A stretch of 64,000 bases of DNA from contig NZ_CP109090.1 of the NCBI RefSeq assembly GCF_035917575.1, positions 7,874,001 through 7,938,000 on the forward strand, in the 5' to 3' direction. Position numbers and translations under genes: made by a program. The notes beneath the pieces are model-generated. The model was not told the origin of the DNA. It searched no databases and saw nothing but the letters and a program-made list of their open reading frames with translations. Below, in pieces: positions 7,515 through 15,953 of this stretch (the stretch's first letter is position 1; each line of letters opens with the position of its first letter). The DNA is from Streptomyces sp. NBC_01788 (GTDB lineage: Bacteria; Actinomycetota; Actinomycetes; Streptomycetales; Streptomycetaceae).

Positions 7515-8366
7515 TCAGTGTTCCTGGGCCGTCGGGCGCATCATGATCTCGTTGATCGCGGCGTGCGGGGGCTGAGTGATCATGAAGGTGATGGCCCGGG
7601 CGATGTCCTCGGCACGCAACCAGGCATCCTCCGGCATGGCACGAGCGGCGAGGCGCCCGCCGCCGGTCGCCATCTCCGTCATGGTCAAGCCCGGTTCGAT
7701 CAGACCTACCCGTACGCCCCGCCCGGTCACCTCCTGGCGCATGCCCTCGCTGAACGCGCCCACCGCGTGCTTCGTCGCCGAGTACACGACGTTGTTCCTG
7801 CGCACCACCCTGCCCGCGACCGAGCTGACGTTCACCAGATCGGCGACCCCGCGAGTCCCCTCCTCCGCCGCCCGCAGCAGGTGCGGCAACGCCGATCGAG
7901 ACATCTGCAGGACCGCGTTGAGGTTGAGGCCGACCATCCGCTCCCAGTCCGCCGGGTCACTCTCCTCGACGGGACCCATGGCCACGTAACCGGCGTTGTT
8001 CACCAGCACGTCCAGCCGTGCGAGGCGGCCGACGGCTTCTTCGACGGCCCGACGCGCCTGCGCCGCGTCCCGCAGGTCGGCGGTGAGGACGGCGCACGAG
8101 CCGCCCTGGTCGCGGATGCCCGTGGCCAGTTCCTCCAGCCGCTCGGTACGCCGGGCGACGACGGCCACGGCCGCGCCGAGTCGGGCCAGTTCCCGGGCCG
8201 TCGCCGCGCCGATGCCGCTGGACGCGCCGGTCACCAGCGCCGCGCACCCCGACAAGGGCGCGTCCGGCGGTGCTTCGGCGTCGGCGCCCGGCGACACGCC
8301 GTCCTGTTCCGCGCTCTGTTCCGCAGTCCCCACGCGTCCGGTATTCGGGTCCCTCACGCTCAGCAC
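7515..8366 (-). CDS. Short-chain dehydrogenase/reductase
   Basis: This 283-residue classical SDR has a poorly conserved N-terminal extension of about 38 residues (acidic, Ala-rich). The Rossmann motif TGASSGIG begins near residue 46, with VVARRTERLE giving Arg residues after strand 2 (NADP preference). NNAGYVAMG and VNVSSVAG follow, and the catalytic pair is YSATK. The C-terminus resembles NADP-dependent SDRs of the 'SDR family oxidoreductase' kind that act on small carbonyl compounds; no substrate can be named. GTG at 8364-8366 is the likely start, after GAAGGAC. A later start near residue 37 would still give a full SDR. It lies 107 nt downstream of, and in line with, a LysR regulator. Confidence 0.87.
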   Translation of the reverse strand: MLSVRDPNTGRVGTAEQSAEQDGVSPGADAEAPPDAPLSGCAALVTGASSGIGAATARELARLGAAVAVVARRTERLEELATGIRDQGGSCAVLTADLRDAAQARRAVEEAVGRLARLDVLVNNAGYVAMGPVEESDPADWERMVGLNLNAVLQMSRSALPHLLRAAEEGTRGVADLVNVSSVAGRVVRRNNVVYSATKHAVGAFSEGMRQEVTGRGVRVGLIEPGLTMTEMATGGGRLAARAMPEDAWLRAEDIARAITFMITQPPHAAINEIMMRPTAQEH

Positions 8367-8473
8367 CGTCCTTCACAGATCGCATCCACCGAGGCCGGCG
8401 TGGTGCTTCCTCCTCTCGCAGCTTGCCCCAGGTGGCCCGAGACCGCCTCTCGCCTGTCGCTCGCCGCCGCGCA

Positions 8474-9388
8474 CTAGCCGCGACCGTCGGCGCGCCCCTC
8501 GGACAGTGCCGCCTCGCGCAAATGCTCGGCGAGCGCCGCGGTGGCCGTCGGCGTGGCGCCGTCCTTGACGCCCCAGGCCAGCAGAAGGTGGCGGCGCGCC
8601 CAGGGATCCTGCAGTTCGCAGACGGCGAGCGGCTGTTCGGGGTCGACGGCGCGACGCGGTACGACCGCGAGCCCGACGCCCGCGGCGGCGAGGGCGACGA
8701 GGACGCCGAGGTCGGCCACGGTGGTGCGGTAGCGCGCCACCGGAGCGTGCGGCCCGAGGTGCTCCTCGATCCAGCGGCGCAGCGAGGAGCCGGCGTCGAG
8801 CCCGACGAGCGGATGCTCGGCGACCTCGCTGAAGGTCAGTGACGTCCGGCCGGCGATGATTCCTCCGGCCTGGCCGATCACCACGAGGGAGTCGTCGCCG
8901 AGAGCCTCCATCCGCAGGCCGCAGTCGCGGGCCTCGTCGTCGACGACGACCCCGAGATCCGCCTCGCCGTCGGCGAGCATTCGCACCGTCTGCGGCGTGC
9001 GGTTCTCGCGCACTGTGACGTCGACGTCCGGGTGCGCGCGCAGGAACGACACCAGGCCCTGGGGCACCAGCCGGTGCATCGCGGATCCGCCCGCCAGCAG
9101 GGTGAGCGGGGCGGTCGGGGACCGGGTGTAGCCGGCGACGGCGCTTTCGAGGCGCGCGGTCCGGTCCAGGACGTCGCGTGCGTGGCGTGCCAGCGTCGTG
9201 CCCGCCGGCGTGGGCCGCACGCCTCGTCGTCCGCGGATGAGCAGTGCCACGCCGGCGTGGTGTTCCAGCGAACGCACCCTGGCGCTGGCGGAAGGCAGGC
9301 TCAGGTGCATCCGTTCGGCGCCCGCCGTGATCGACCCCTCCGTCACGATGTGGAGAAAGAGCCGCAGGTCGTCCAGGTCGTAGCGCAT
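8474..9388 (-). CDS. LysR-family transcriptional regulator
   Basis: This 304-residue protein carries the N-terminal winged HTH (DLDDLRLFLHIVTEGSITAG, then LSLPSASARVRSLEHHAGVALL, about residues 4-60). A periplasmic-binding-like effector domain (about 90-295) follows, with typical strands such as LTLLAGGSAMH and DLGVVVDDEAR. It reads toward the SDR at 7515-8366, which it may control, and is divergent from the small protein at 9612. An interrupted palindrome (9398-9414) 10 nt upstream and another at 9445-9459 are candidate binding sites. The effector is unknown. Confidence 0.9.
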   Translation of the reverse strand: MRYDLDDLRLFLHIVTEGSITAGAERMHLSLPSASARVRSLEHHAGVALLIRGRRGVRPTPAGTTLARHARDVLDRTARLESAVAGYTRSPTAPLTLLAGGSAMHRLVPQGLVSFLRAHPDVDVTVRENRTPQTVRMLADGEADLGVVVDDEARDCGLRMEALGDDSLVVIGQAGGIIAGRTSLTFSEVAEHPLVGLDAGSSLRRWIEEHLGPHAPVARYRTTVADLGVLVALAAAGVGLAVVPRRAVDPEQPLAVCELQDPWARRHLLLAWGVKDGATPTATAALAEHLREAALSEGRADGRG

Positions 9389-9397
9389 CGCCCCAGC

Positions 9398-9459
9398 CTA
9401 AAGCTCAACCTTAGCGGCAGCCTATGGCCCAGCCTTGGGCAGACTGCGTCGATTACGCA
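9398..9459. promoter_or_regulatory. Two candidate LysR-type sites in a divergent promoter region
   Basis: CTAAAG-CTCAA-CCTTAG (9398-9414) is an interrupted palindrome (5 of 6 arm positions match) just before the LysR start. TGCGT-CGATT-ACGCA (9445-9459) is a perfect 5-5-5 palindrome of the T-N11-A kind often bound by LysR proteins. The regulator link is inferred from position between 9388 and 9612. Confidence 0.45.
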
Positions 9460-9611
9460 TTGTGGACCCGCTGGTCGTGCGGCGATGCTCGTCATTGGTG
9501 GCGGCGAACGCGCCGGACACTTCGGCGGTGCCGTAGGCACCATTCTGCCGACCCCACGCAGGGCACTGAGTGGCGACCACCCCCGATCGATGGGAGTTGA
9601 GGCTGACCGGC

Positions 9612-10193
9612 ATGAGCGATGGCGACAAGGAAGCGGGCGCGCCGTACACGGACACGGCGCGAGCGAGGCTGCTGATGGCCTACGACGCCTGCGTACTGGC
9701 GGACCTCGCGCGGGCCTCGGTGCCCGTCGGCGCGCACGAGCTGAACGCTGACGGAAGCACGCGCGCGCCGGGTGCCGTAATGGCCGACGCCGCCCACGTG
9801 CTCGCGGCCGCGCGGCGGCTCCTCGAAAGCGCCGCCGTGTACGAGCGCACGGGCGGCGCCGACTGGCAGCTCGTCGGTGACGTCCTGGGTGTGTCCCCGC
9901 AGGCCGCCCGGGCGCGCTTCGCCGTGGCCGAGAGCGGCTTCCGGGAGGAACTGCTCCTGCCCGGGCGGACCGGGACCGGCGCGGCGAGCTGCCTGCGCGC
10001 CCACATGGCCAGGGAGCCGCTGGAAACGGCCCTCGACCTCGACGACTGGGTCCTCCGCCACCAGGACGGCGACGGCGATCTCGGCCCCGCGCCGGTCTCC
10101 GGGGGCCTGGCCCGGACCGATCCTCGGCGCCGCCCCGAGAACCACCGGGCACCACACCTGACCAGCGGCTCCGGACGCCCCGGGGCTCGTTGA
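9612..10193 (+). CDS. Hypothetical protein with a short HTH-like segment
   Basis: I do not recognise this 193-residue protein as a named family. It starts at ATG 9612 (MSDGDKEAG); GAGG lies about 9 nt upstream. The N-terminal two thirds is Ala-rich and helical (TARARLLMAYDACVLADLAR). ADWQLVGDVLGVSPQAARAR looks like a sigma-70 region-4 or XRE-type helix-turn-helix, a pattern found in many small Streptomyces proteins of unknown role. The C-terminal 50 residues are acidic, then Pro/Arg-rich and probably disordered. It is divergent from the LysR gene and convergent with the SGNH hydrolase. A GTG at 9570 would add 14 residues but lacks a good ribosome site. Confidence 0.65.
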   Translation: MSDGDKEAGAPYTDTARARLLMAYDACVLADLARASVPVGAHELNADGSTRAPGAVMADAAHVLAAARRLLESAAVYERTGGADWQLVGDVLGVSPQAARARFAVAESGFREELLLPGRTGTGAASCLRAHMAREPLETALDLDDWVLRHQDGDGDLGPAPVSGGLARTDPRRRPENHRAPHLTSGSGRPGAR

Positions 10194-10329
10194 CGGAAAC
10201 GGCCACCGGTCGACGTCGGTCTCGGACACTGAGTCGCGGCCGTCGGCCCACCGCATCGGGACCACGGCGGGGCGCGGGATGCGGGACCGCTGTCGCGCCC
10301 TGGCCGACCGCGACGTGATCAGCCGCCGG

Positions 10330-11496
10330 TCACGGGGCGAAGGGGCCACCGGTGCCGAACGCGAGCCCCGCGAAGTTGTCGGCGATGCGGCGGTGCGCCG
10401 CGGGGTCGGGGTGGACCTCGTCGGGCAGTGGGAGTTCGGCGTAGTCCGCCTCGCCGTACAGTTCACGGCCGTCGAGATGGTGCAGGTTCGGGTCGTCGGC
10501 CGCCCGCTGCTCGACGATCCGGGCGAGTTCGTGGCGGATGACGTTGAGCGTCAGGCGCCCGGCGGCGCGCTCGGCCGGATCGCCCGTGGCCTTGAACCGC
10601 AGGGTCCCGTCGGCGAAGTCGGGTGCGAGGGGTCCGGGGGTGTCCTCCTGGACCGGGCAGAGGATGGAGGACACGACCAGCAACGGTGTCGTCGGATGCC
10701 CCTCGCGGATGGTGTCGAGGAAGCCGTGGACGGCGGGTGTGAAGGCCCGCAGGCGCATCGCGTCCGTGTTGACGACATTGATGCCGATCTTGAGGCTGAT
10801 CAGGTCCGCGGGGGTGTCCCGTATCGCGCGGGCGGTGAACGGGTCGAGCAGCGCGCTGCCGCCGAACCCCAGGTTGACCAGCTCCACTCCGCCGCGGGCC
10901 GCGGCCAGGGCCGGCCAGATGGCGGTCGGATGGGCGGCGTTCGAGCCGTGGCTGATGGAGCTGCCGTGGTGCAGCCACACCCTGCGTCCACTGTCCGGCG
11001 CCGGTGCGACCGGGGCGTCGGTGCGCAGGGCGATCAGCTCGGTGATCTCCGTATGGGGAAGCCAGATCTCGACGTCCTTGTCCCGCGCGGGCAGATCGGT
11101 GAACCGGGCGGTGCCGGGAGGCCCTTCGAGCAGTTCGGCGGACTGGGTGGCCATGTCGACGGTGCGGACGTTGCCGCCGGTCACCGTGGTCTGGGCCGCG
11201 AGGCGGCCGTCGACCAGCAGGTCGTAGACGCCGTCCGCCGGGGCCGGGAAGCCGCGGTAGGCCCTCTTGGTGGGCAGGGTCTCCAGTTCGACGGTGGTCG
11301 CCCGGGTGCGGAAGACCAGCCGTACGCCGGACGGCTGGGCCTCGGCCATGGCCAGCTGGTCGTCGGGGATCTGCCGGCGCGCGCCGGCGGGCAGCCGGTG
11401 CGGCAGCAGGCCGTGCGCGGTGCGCTCCACGTCCAGGTGCCCGCGCAGGAGGTCCGCGGTGACGGGTGTGGTGATCCAGTCGTGCTCGGTGTTCAT
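10330..11496 (-). CDS. SGNH/GDSL-type hydrolase (esterase-like)
   Basis: This 388-residue protein has an N-terminal beta-rich domain (about 1-165) and a C-terminal SGNH hydrolase domain. The nucleophile block is WLHHGSSISHGSNA (G-S-S-I-S in place of GDS), then LVNLGFGGSALLDP (block II Gly), SLKIGINVV (block III, N present) and DEVHPDPAAHRRIAD with the D-x-x-H pair. All four catalytic blocks are therefore present, with the first one variant. There is no signal peptide, so it is likely cytoplasmic. It probably hydrolyses an ester or acetyl group. ATG 11494-11496 (MNTEHDW) is the start; codons before it are not protein-like. A promoter with good -10 lies at 11554-11583. Confidence 0.85.
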   Translation of the reverse strand: MNTEHDWITTPVTADLLRGHLDVERTAHGLLPHRLPAGARRQIPDDQLAMAEAQPSGVRLVFRTRATTVELETLPTKRAYRGFPAPADGVYDLLVDGRLAAQTTVTGGNVRTVDMATQSAELLEGPPGTARFTDLPARDKDVEIWLPHTEITELIALRTDAPVAPAPDSGRRVWLHHGSSISHGSNAAHPTAIWPALAAARGGVELVNLGFGGSALLDPFTARAIRDTPADLISLKIGINVVNTDAMRLRAFTPAVHGFLDTIREGHPTTPLLVVSSILCPVQEDTPGPLAPDFADGTLRFKATGDPAERAAGRLTLNVIRHELARIVEQRAADDPNLHHLDGRELYGEADYAELPLPDEVHPDPAAHRRIADNFAGLAFGTGGPFAP

Positions 11497-11553
11497 CGCC
11501 TCAGCCTGTCGATCAGGAGTCGGAGCGTCGAGGGAAGCCTCGACCCGAACCCC

Positions 11554-11583
11554 ATTATGCATTTACCTACGACCTATAGGCAA
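11554..11583 (-). promoter_or_regulatory. Candidate promoter of the SGNH hydrolase gene
   Basis: On the minus strand TTGCCT (11578-11583) and CATAAT (11554-11559) are 18 nt apart inside an unusually AT-rich stretch for this genome, 58 nt before the hydrolase start. CCTA...TAGG symmetry around 11566-11580 may be an operator. Confidence 0.5.
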
Positions 11584-11589
11584 AAGTCG

Positions 11590-12432
11590 TCAGCGTTCGA
11601 CGAGATCCTGTGTGCCGAGGACGGTGAGAAGGGCGAGGCGTTCGGCGTCCCCGGAACCGGGTTCGGCCGTGTAGACCATGATCCGCAGGCCGCTGCCCGC
11701 CACGGTGAGGACGTCGCAGTCCAGCGTGACGGGTCCGACCCGCGGATGGTCGATCGTCTTGCGCGACGCCTCGTGGCGGCCGGCGGCGCCCGCGTCCCAC
11801 AGCTCGGAGAACCTCTCGCTGCCCCCGCGCAGTTCGGCGATCAGCCGGTGCAGCCGCCGGTCGGCCGGGTAGCGTTCGGCGGCCGTGCGCAGATCGGCGA
11901 CGAGAGCGGCCTCGTGGTCGTCCCGCGCCCGCGGTGCGCGCCGGGCACCGGGCCCCGGGCCGAGGAAGTGGCGCCACACGCCGTTGCGCTCGTTGCCGCG
12001 CCGGCCGGACGGGTCGCCCATCAGGGCCGCGTAGGGCGCGTTGGCCAGCAGCAGGGTCCAGGACGCGTCGAACACCGCCACAGGCGTCCCCGTCAGCCGG
12101 TCCAGCAGCCGCTGGACGCTCGGGGTGATGTGCGCCGGCACCGTCTCGGGGCCCGGCGGCGCGAGTCCGGCCAGCCGGAACAGGTGCGCGCGTTCCTCCT
12201 CCGACAGCCGCAGCGCGCGGGCCATGGCCTCGACGACCTGGGACGAGGGGTTGGTGGCGCGGCCCTGTTCGAGCCGGGTGACGTAGTCGACGGAGATCCC
12301 GGCCAGCAGGGCCAGTTCCTCACGGCGCAGCCCGGCCGCACGCCGCCGCTCCCCGGTCGGCAGCCCCGCCGCCTCGGGTGGGACCCGGTCGCGCCAGCGG
12401 CGCACCGCCTTGCCGAACTCCGCCGTCGCCAT
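11590..12432 (-). CDS. XRE-family regulator with MmyB-like ligand domain
   Basis: This 280-residue protein has an N-terminal XRE helix-turn-helix (about 25-85) with the hallmark RRAAGLRREELALLAGISVD and YVTRLEQGR. The C-terminal 170 residues match the MmyB-like PAS-fold ligand domain, which in other members binds fatty acids or similar (TPVAVFDASWTLLLANAPYA, WRHFLGP, VRVGPVTLDCD-like strands). The start is ATG 12430-12432 (MATAEFGKAVRRWRD). It is divergent from an SDR at 12535, the common arrangement for this family, in which the regulator controls the oxidoreductase next to it. A 9-3-9 palindrome at 12466-12486 lies between the two. Confidence 0.9.
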   Translation of the reverse strand: MATAEFGKAVRRWRDRVPPEAAGLPTGERRRAAGLRREELALLAGISVDYVTRLEQGRATNPSSQVVEAMARALRLSEEERAHLFRLAGLAPPGPETVPAHITPSVQRLLDRLTGTPVAVFDASWTLLLANAPYAALMGDPSGRRGNERNGVWRHFLGPGPGARRAPRARDDHEAALVADLRTAAERYPADRRLHRLIAELRGGSERFSELWDAGAAGRHEASRKTIDHPRVGPVTLDCDVLTVAGSGLRIMVYTAEPGSGDAERLALLTVLGTQDLVER

Positions 12433-12465
12433 GCGGCCAGTGTGCCCCCGCCGGCCAGAGACCTG

Positions 12466-12486
12466 CCTGGTACCACCGGTCCCAGG
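12466..12486. promoter_or_regulatory. Candidate operator between XRE regulator and SDR
   Basis: CCTGGTACC-ACC-GGTCCCAGG is a 9-3-9 inverted repeat with 8 of 9 arm bases matching, in the 102-nt gap between the divergent genes at 12432 and 12535. Binding by the MmyB-like regulator is inferred. Confidence 0.5.
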
Positions 12487-12534
12487 AAGGCGGGACGCCT
12501 GGCTGCGCGGGCGGGCGGGGCGGATCGTGGAGGC

Positions 12535-13248
12535 ATGACCACAACACTGATCACCGGAGCGAACAAGGGTCTCGGGTACGAGACCGCCCGCCGTCTGATC
12601 GCCGCGGGCCACACCGTCTACGTCGGCAGCAGGGACGAGGCCCGGGGCCGCGACGCCGCCGAGCGCCTGGGTGACGGGGCCCGGGCCGTCCAGCTCGATG
12701 TCACCGACGACGCGTCCGTGGCGGCGGCGGCGAGGACGATCGAGTCCGACGGCGGTCTCGACGTGCTGGTCAACAACGCCGGCGTCGAGGCGCGCGGCCC
12801 GGACAACGGGGTGGCGGACGCGGCGGACGTCACCGCCGATCTGATGCGGGAGGTCTTCGAGACCAACGTCTTCGGCACGGTACGCGTCACCCACGCGTTC
12901 CTGCCGCTGCTGCGGCGGTCCGCGTCGCCGGTCGTGGTCAACGTCAGCAGCGGCCTGGCCTCGCTCACGCACGTGGCCGACCCCGCCCACCCCGCCGCCG
13001 CCTACCCGGGGGTCGCGTACCCGGCGTCGAAGACCGCGGTCAACATGATCACCGTGCAGTACGCGAAGGCGTTCCCGGCCATGCGGATCAACGCGGTGGA
13101 GCCCGGCTTCACCAAGACGGACCTGAACGGGAACACCGGGACCCAGACCGTCGAGGAGGGCGCCGAGATCATCGTCCGCATGGCAGGGCTGGGCCCGGAC
13201 GGACCCAGCGGCGGGTACTTCGACGTGACGGGGCCGCTGCCCTGGTAG
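12535..13248 (+). CDS. Short-chain dehydrogenase/reductase (carbonyl reductase-like)
   Basis: This 237-residue SDR starts at ATG 12535 directly after GTGGAGG. The cofactor motif TGANKGLG (about residues 7-14) with K in the loop is typical of carbonyl-reductase-like SDRs. VYVGSRDEARG gives an Arg for NADP, then LVNNAGVEAR and VNVSSGLASL. The catalytic Tyr-Lys is in AYPASKTAVN (Y-P-A-S-K) and VEPGFTKTDL closes the site. It probably reduces a small ketone or aldehyde with NADPH. It is controlled, by inference, by the divergent MmyB-type regulator at 11590-12432 through the palindrome at 12466. Its 3' end converges on the membrane protein at 13301. Confidence 0.9.
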   Translation: MTTTLITGANKGLGYETARRLIAAGHTVYVGSRDEARGRDAAERLGDGARAVQLDVTDDASVAAAARTIESDGGLDVLVNNAGVEARGPDNGVADAADVTADLMREVFETNVFGTVRVTHAFLPLLRRSASPVVVNVSSGLASLTHVADPAHPAAAYPGVAYPASKTAVNMITVQYAKAFPAMRINAVEPGFTKTDLNGNTGTQTVEEGAEIIVRMAGLGPDGPSGGYFDVTGPLPW

Positions 13249-13274
13249 GTGCCCGGCCGGCATGTGCTGAGCCC

Positions 13275-13289
13275 GCCCGGCTCCCGGGC
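13275..13289. terminator. Short GC hairpin between convergent genes
   Basis: GCCCGG-CTC-CCGGGC lies in the 52-nt gap between the stops at 13248 and 13301. It is short, so its role as terminator is only likely. Confidence 0.35.
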
Positions 13290-13300
13290 CCGGCCGTCCG

Positions 13301-15649
13301 TCAGCGCAGCCGGCCCAGCACGTCCCGCATCCGCCGGGCGTCCCGGATCCGCTGCTCGTACGTCGCGCCCAGCACGAGCAGCAGCAGTCCGGCGAACGCG
13401 GGAGGCAGCCAGCGCGGGAGGGCGCCCGCCAACTGCACCAGGTAGGGGGCGAGTTCATGCAGCGCGTCCAGCACGAGCATGCTCCCGCCGAGAACGAGCG
13501 GTGCCTGGAGCCGGTGGCGGGCACCCACGAGGACGACGACGAGGGCGGCCGTGCCGAGCAGCAGGGGGCGCGGCCAGTCGGCGCCGGCCCACGCCGCGAG
13601 CAGGCTCGGCACGAGCGTCGCCGAGAGCCCGGGGCCGTACGCCGTCCACGACGAGGCCCCGGGGTCCCGGCGGCGCCGGAAGAAGCCCACGACCAGCGCC
13701 GGCACGGTCACCGGCAGGGTGTACGCCTCCGGCGCGCCCACGCCCCACGACCCGAGCCGCACCCAGCCGGCCAGCACGAACAACGCGGCGGCCGCGTACC
13801 CCGCCCGACGGCGGTCGGCGCGCACGGCGGTGCCCGCGGCGATCACCCCGCACAGGGCCAGTACCAGGGCCAGCACCGGGGCGTCGGTGACGGCCAGCCC
13901 GATGGCCAGGAGCCCCGCACCGGCGCCGGTGGCCTCGACCGGAACCGCGGAGCGCGGGACACGCGCCGCGAGCAGGGCCGCGGCGGCCGGGACGACCAGG
14001 AGCAACAGTGCCGTGTGCGCGGCGGACCAGCCCGCGGCGGCACCCACCGCACAGGCCAGACCCGCCGCACCGGCCAGGGACGCGCTCGCGCAGACGGCGG
14101 TCAGCCGCGGGTGCGCGGCGGCCACCGTGAAGATCGCCGTCAGCGCGGCGAGCACGGCCAGGGTCGCCTCCTGGGAGGCGACCGAGAGGATCGAGAGGCT
14201 GGCCGCAGTGAGCAGGGAAAGGAGTACGGCGGTGAGGGACGTCGGTGTCCGGCGCGCGTACACCGCCGCCGCCAGCGCCGCCACGACCGTCAGCCCCTGC
14301 GCGAACAGCCCGGCCGTATAAGGGAGTCGCAGGGCGAACGGGAGGACGAGCACGGCCGCCCAGGCCAGGACCACGACACCGGCCGAGGCCTGGTCGCGCC
14401 AGGCGGTGGTGGCGCGGGCCGCCACGGCCAGCACCGTCGCGACGACCGCGAACACCAGCGGCGCGGCCGCCGCGTCCGGGGGCCAGTACACCCAGACCGA
14501 CATCGCGGCACGCAGATCCGACGGCGCCCCGGACCAGACCCGTCCCGTCAGCCCGACCGGACCCAGCAGCGCCACGAAGACCAGGGGAAGCGCCCACACC
14601 ACCGCAAGGGCCTGGACGGCGGCCGACGCCCACGCGGCACCACGCCGCACGGGGCCCGGAAGCCGAAGGCGCACGGCTGCCAGGAGCCCGGCCCCGCAGA
14701 CCAGATAGCCGGGCACCGTCCACACCCCGGGCAGCACCGCACGAGGGATGCCGCCGAGCGCCGCGACCAGGAGCAGTCCGCCGGTCACCGCGGCGCCGAC
14801 GGCAAGGCCCTGCCGCTGGGTGCGACACGCGGCGTACAGCGCGATCGCCGCCGCCAGGGCGAGGAGCGACGCGGCACGGGCGGCGGCGCTAGGACCGGTC
14901 GCCTCCGAGGAGAGCACGCCCGCCGCCGCCACGCCCCAGCCGCCCATCCCGTACGCGCCGACGGCGGCGGCGATGCGCAGCCACCCCACCGACGTCCGCA
15001 GCGCGACGGCCGTGTCGCAGGCGGCCGTGAGCAGCAGCGCGGCCGTGATCGCGTACGGGCCCGCGCCGGCCGCCACCGCCGACAGCAGCAGTGGGAACTG
15101 GCCGGCGGCCAGCGCGGCGGGGAAGGGGAGGCGCAGCGAACCTAGCCCCCTGCCGTACCCCCACCACAGCCCGGCCAGACACACCGCCGCGACGGCCGCG
15201 TACCCCGTGCCGTCGGTGGCCGTCAGCGCCACCTCGTGCAGCGCGTACGCGTCGAGCACCGTCAGCGCCAGACCGAGGCCCGCCAGCGCATCCGCCGTCG
15301 AGCGCAGCCCGCGCCTCAGCAGGAGCACGGGAGCGCCGAGCGCCGCCGCGGTCACCGTGGCGAGCACCAGGGACCGCCCGGCGATGCCCAGGTGCCCCCA
15401 GCTGACCAGGGTGAACGCGATCGCGGCGACGGTCAGCAGGACGCCGCCGAGGACCAGGAGGACGTTCTGCACACGGGACGCGGTGGTCTCGGGCCGCCGC
15501 GCGACAGGCGGAGCGGGCGGGAAGGCCGGCTGGAGGAGACCTATCAGGTGGGCGCGGCGGAACAGCAACTGAGCCCGTCGGGCGTCGAGTTGCCGCAACT
15601 CCGCGTCGAGGATCCGCAACTCCTCGGCCGGTGGCGGTAGGTGGGTCAT
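13301..15649 (-). CDS. Large integral membrane protein, SCO7613 C-terminal domain type
   Basis: This 782-residue protein starts with a short soluble helix pair (about 1-55, rich in Leu, Arg and Glu: ELRILDAELRQLDARRAQLL) that could form a coiled coil. More than twenty hydrophobic Ala/Val/Leu segments with very short loops follow. Proteins of this layout are annotated in Streptomyces as SCO7613 C-terminal domain-containing membrane proteins; their function is unknown. I chose ATG 15647-15649 (MTHLPPPAEELRI) over an upstream in-frame ATG at 15685 because the sequence before it is not conserved-looking. It stands alone, divergent from the Pls-type NRPS with a 304-nt gap. Confidence 0.85.
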   Translation of the reverse strand: MTHLPPPAEELRILDAELRQLDARRAQLLFRRAHLIGLLQPAFPPAPPVARRPETTASRVQNVLLVLGGVLLTVAAIAFTLVSWGHLGIAGRSLVLATVTAAALGAPVLLLRRGLRSTADALAGLGLALTVLDAYALHEVALTATDGTGYAAVAAVCLAGLWWGYGRGLGSLRLPFPAALAAGQFPLLLSAVAAGAGPYAITAALLLTAACDTAVALRTSVGWLRIAAAVGAYGMGGWGVAAAGVLSSEATGPSAAARAASLLALAAAIALYAACRTQRQGLAVGAAVTGGLLLVAALGGIPRAVLPGVWTVPGYLVCGAGLLAAVRLRLPGPVRRGAAWASAAVQALAVVWALPLVFVALLGPVGLTGRVWSGAPSDLRAAMSVWVYWPPDAAAAPLVFAVVATVLAVAARATTAWRDQASAGVVVLAWAAVLVLPFALRLPYTAGLFAQGLTVVAALAAAVYARRTPTSLTAVLLSLLTAASLSILSVASQEATLAVLAALTAIFTVAAAHPRLTAVCASASLAGAAGLACAVGAAAGWSAAHTALLLLVVPAAAALLAARVPRSAVPVEATGAGAGLLAIGLAVTDAPVLALVLALCGVIAAGTAVRADRRRAGYAAAALFVLAGWVRLGSWGVGAPEAYTLPVTVPALVVGFFRRRRDPGASSWTAYGPGLSATLVPSLLAAWAGADWPRPLLLGTAALVVVLVGARHRLQAPLVLGGSMLVLDALHELAPYLVQLAGALPRWLPPAFAGLLLLVLGATYEQRIRDARRMRDVLGRLR

Positions 15650-15953
15650 GCCGAGGAGTCTGATGCGAGCCCCGCCGAGGAGCATGAGCGCGCGTACTCA
15701 GGTGCCGTACTCAGATGATCTGGGAGCAGGGGGTGCTGGGCAGGACGTCGTCCCGCGGGCCGGGGCCGCGGTCCTCGCGATCGCCTTGACGGGCACGGAT
15801 GGCGGCCCGCGGGGCCGGCCCCGGGCGGCTTCTCAGTCTCCTCTCAGCGGGCGTCGCCGAGGCTGGAGGAGTCCTGGGGACGACCGGGTCCTTTGCGCAC
15901 CGAGGAAGCGAGTCCTTCCCGCATCTTCTTCCGCATAGAACGAGGAGGCGACC
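15650..15953. promoter_or_regulatory. Divergent promoter region with an 11-bp-period direct repeat
   Basis: No gene is seen in this 304-nt gap. TCTCAG at 15831-15836 is repeated exactly at 15842-15847, one helical turn apart (11-bp period), a typical tandem site for OmpR/PhoB-class response regulators. It lies 107 nt before the NRPS start, a suitable place for activation by the two-component system at 20782-22845. AGAACGAGGAGG at the 3' edge is a strong ribosome-binding site for the NRPS. Confidence 0.5.

Noticed and set aside
10279..12534. Plus-strand open frame that runs into the SDR at 12535
   Set aside because: The part before 12535 is antisense to the SGNH and XRE genes and does not look like protein; the SDR has its own start and Shine-Dalgarno.
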